Shown here piece after piece: positions 19,877 to 20,968 of a DNA stretch of 20,968 bases (positions within the stretch are counted from its first letter, which is position 1; the number at the start of each line of letters is the position of its first letter). The DNA lies in assembly GCA_023807065.1 (NCBI GenBank), contig JAJJLU010000063.1:1-20968 (forward strand). The letters are read 5' to 3'. The stretch is from Isotricha intestinalis. Lineage: Eukaryota > Ciliophora > Litostomatea > Vestibuliferida > Isotrichidae. Under the pieces are notes generated by a model. That model searched no databases. It saw only the letters and a list, made by a program, of their open reading frames with translations, and was not told the DNA's origin. The translations under genes were made by a program, and so were the position numbers.

Positions 19877-20140
19877 AAAATTTAAAATAAAATATAAATA
19901 AATTAAATATAATAAATGAAAATGAAGAAAATAAAATATAATTTGAGAAAAATTAATAGCAAAAAAATAAAAAATCAGAATAAAGAAAAAAAAAAATAGG
20001 AAAAATTACGGAAGAAATTTAGGGTAAAATGGAGAGTAATAATATTTCGGGTAATTGGGAGTACTTTTTTTTAAAAATATTAGATTTTTTTATTAATAAT
20101 ATTATTATTCATTTAATCAATTTATATTCTTTTTGTGTAT

Positions 20141-20520
20141 GATTGTTTTGATTGTTGATGTGTGTTTTTATGATACCTTAAAGGGAGATAATGCTTGGCA
20201 TCAGTACGCTTTAAGGGATGATATGTTTTTGAAGGGAATTTTTGTGGTCAATTTTTATCTAAGTATACTTGTTATGTTGTCAATTTAGGCTTTGTTGTTT
20301 TTATTTATATGTTTTTGTTCATTTTATCTTATTTTAGCCTATGACTCTTTTCTCATTCATTCCTCTTAGATTCTCATTCTTTTCATATTTGACGGGCATT
20401 CTAATGATCTTATGATTTAGGAGGGCGTTAATAATATTTTCTTTTTATATTTTCATGTATTTTTTATTGTAATGCTCTTTTTAAAGCTTGGGAAAGTTAT
20501 TTAGTTGATATTTTAGGATT
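20141..20520. other. GC-enriched block of unknown nature
   Basis: By hand count about 27% G+C over 20161-20520, against roughly 10-15% in other non-coding DNA here. A plus-strand frame from 20139 has only TAG stops until 20520 (at 20286, 20367, 20418, 20502 and 20514), each preceded by a pyrimidine and T, like intron 3' ends. It could be a decayed gene, a gene with introns that I cannot resolve, or a non-coding RNA. Confidence 0.4.
20176..20216. other. Hairpin candidate
   Basis: CCTTAAAG (20176-20183) is the perfect reverse complement of CTTTAAGG (20209-20216). The loop contains a second small stem, ATGC (20191-20194) and GCAT (20198-20201), around TTG. It lies in the most GC-rich part of the subtelomere. 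I do not recognise it as a known RNA. Confidence 0.45.
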
Positions 20521-20933
20521 AAATTGTTTAATTGAAATATGGATTTTTTTTTTCTTTATTATATTCTTTTTATGAGTTTATTTTCAATGTTAAATTTTTT
20601 TTCAAGATAATTGAATTCTCTTAATTTAAATTTTTATTTTTTTTATTTCTTTAATTCAACATTTAGTTTTTTTCAATATTTTCCTCAATCATAAATTAAT
20701 TTCCTTAATTATATTATTTATTATCCCCAAATCCCAAAATATTTCGTTAAAATAAATAAACAATTTTTAAAATTAATGAATTTGTAAATTAAAAATTATA
20801 GATTTAAAGAAGAAATATATATGTATTTCATAATTCATCAAAAGTTTTTCAATTAATATTTTTTTATTTAAATATATATAGTTTTAATTTAATAGTAAAA
20901 AACTCATAATTTATTTTTATTAAATTTAGGAGA

Positions 20934-20968
20934 ATTGGGGATTGGGGATTGGGGATTGGGGATTGGGG
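20934..20968. repeat. Right telomere, (ATTGGGG)n
   Basis: Five perfect ATTGGGG units run to the last base, the G-rich strand reading 5' to 3' toward the chromosome end. They are the exact reverse complement of the left repeat. Confidence 0.96.

Larger units (their letters stand above)
19877..20933. other. Right subtelomeric region without an intact gene
   Basis: About 1 kb of sequence: A-rich on plus to about 20030, mixed to 20520, then T-rich and AT-rich to the telomere. The middle (20140-20520) is GC-enriched and carries a hairpin. A telomere-like motif CCCCAAATCCC lies at 20725-20735, and AATTTAGGAG at 20923-20932 mirrors the left end. The longest frame in the GC-enriched part is about 50 codons. 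I see no tRNA or known RNA gene. Confidence 0.6.

Noticed and set aside
20171..20225. U6 snRNA-like pattern (GATAC..., ...AAGGGATGATATG followed by T-run)
   Set aside because: The invariant ACAGAGA box and AGC triad of U6 are absent, so the resemblance is superficial.
20725..20735. Telomerase RNA template candidate
   Set aside because: A template for GGGGATT needs CCCCAAT with flanking repeat bases. CCCCAAATCCC has an extra A and would not template this telomere.

Overview
This window looks like one complete, gene-dense linear chromosome of about 21 kb. It starts with copies of the heptamer AATCCCC and ends with the reverse complement, ATTGGGG, so both ends are capped by the same telomere repeat in the expected orientation. 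Tiny two-telomere chromosomes, extreme AT richness, very short GT..AG introns (30-43 nt) and Lys/Asn/Ile/Glu-rich proteins point to a ciliate macronuclear chromosome. All three standard stop codons end genes here (TAA nine times, TAG once, TGA once) and none occurs inside the long frames, so the code appears standard. Among ciliates that fits Litostomatea (rumen/trichostome types such as Entodinium) better than Tetrahymena, Paramecium, Oxytricha or Euplotes. The CCCCAAT repeat also agrees with my recollection of rumen ciliates, but the taxon remains an inference.

Layout, left to right: left telomere (1-41); small two-exon unknown gene on minus (247-700); divergent CAP-superfamily gene on plus (about 879-1688); a 1.1 kb gap of low-complexity DNA; three-exon gene for a CDCA7-type four-CXXC zinc-finger protein (2797-4540); two-exon gene for a 1599-residue androglobin-like ciliary protein (4685-9517); small unknown gene (9722-10309); leucine-rich-repeat protein on minus (10628-11848); divergent three-exon unknown gene (11947-12647); coiled-coil protein on minus (12680-14239); two-exon unknown protein on plus (14346-15959); B-box plus WD40 protein on minus (16167-17945); a 650 bp gap; WRAP73/WDR8-like protein on plus (18599-19876); about 1 kb of right subtelomere with an unusual GC-enriched block; right telomere (20934-20968).

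The recognisable genes lean toward cilium and microtubule-organising-centre biology (androglobin-like, WRAP73-like, and possibly the LRR and coiled-coil proteins), with one probable chromatin protein (four-CXXC) and one B-box/WD40 scaffold. These are eukaryotic single-gene units, not an operon. Four gene pairs are divergent with short shared upstream regions, and three pairs are convergent, one with only 32 bp between stop codons. I found no rRNA, tRNA, CRISPR array or recognisable transposon. Several small genes could be recovered only by splicing across short introns; those exon joins were checked by frame and summed length.
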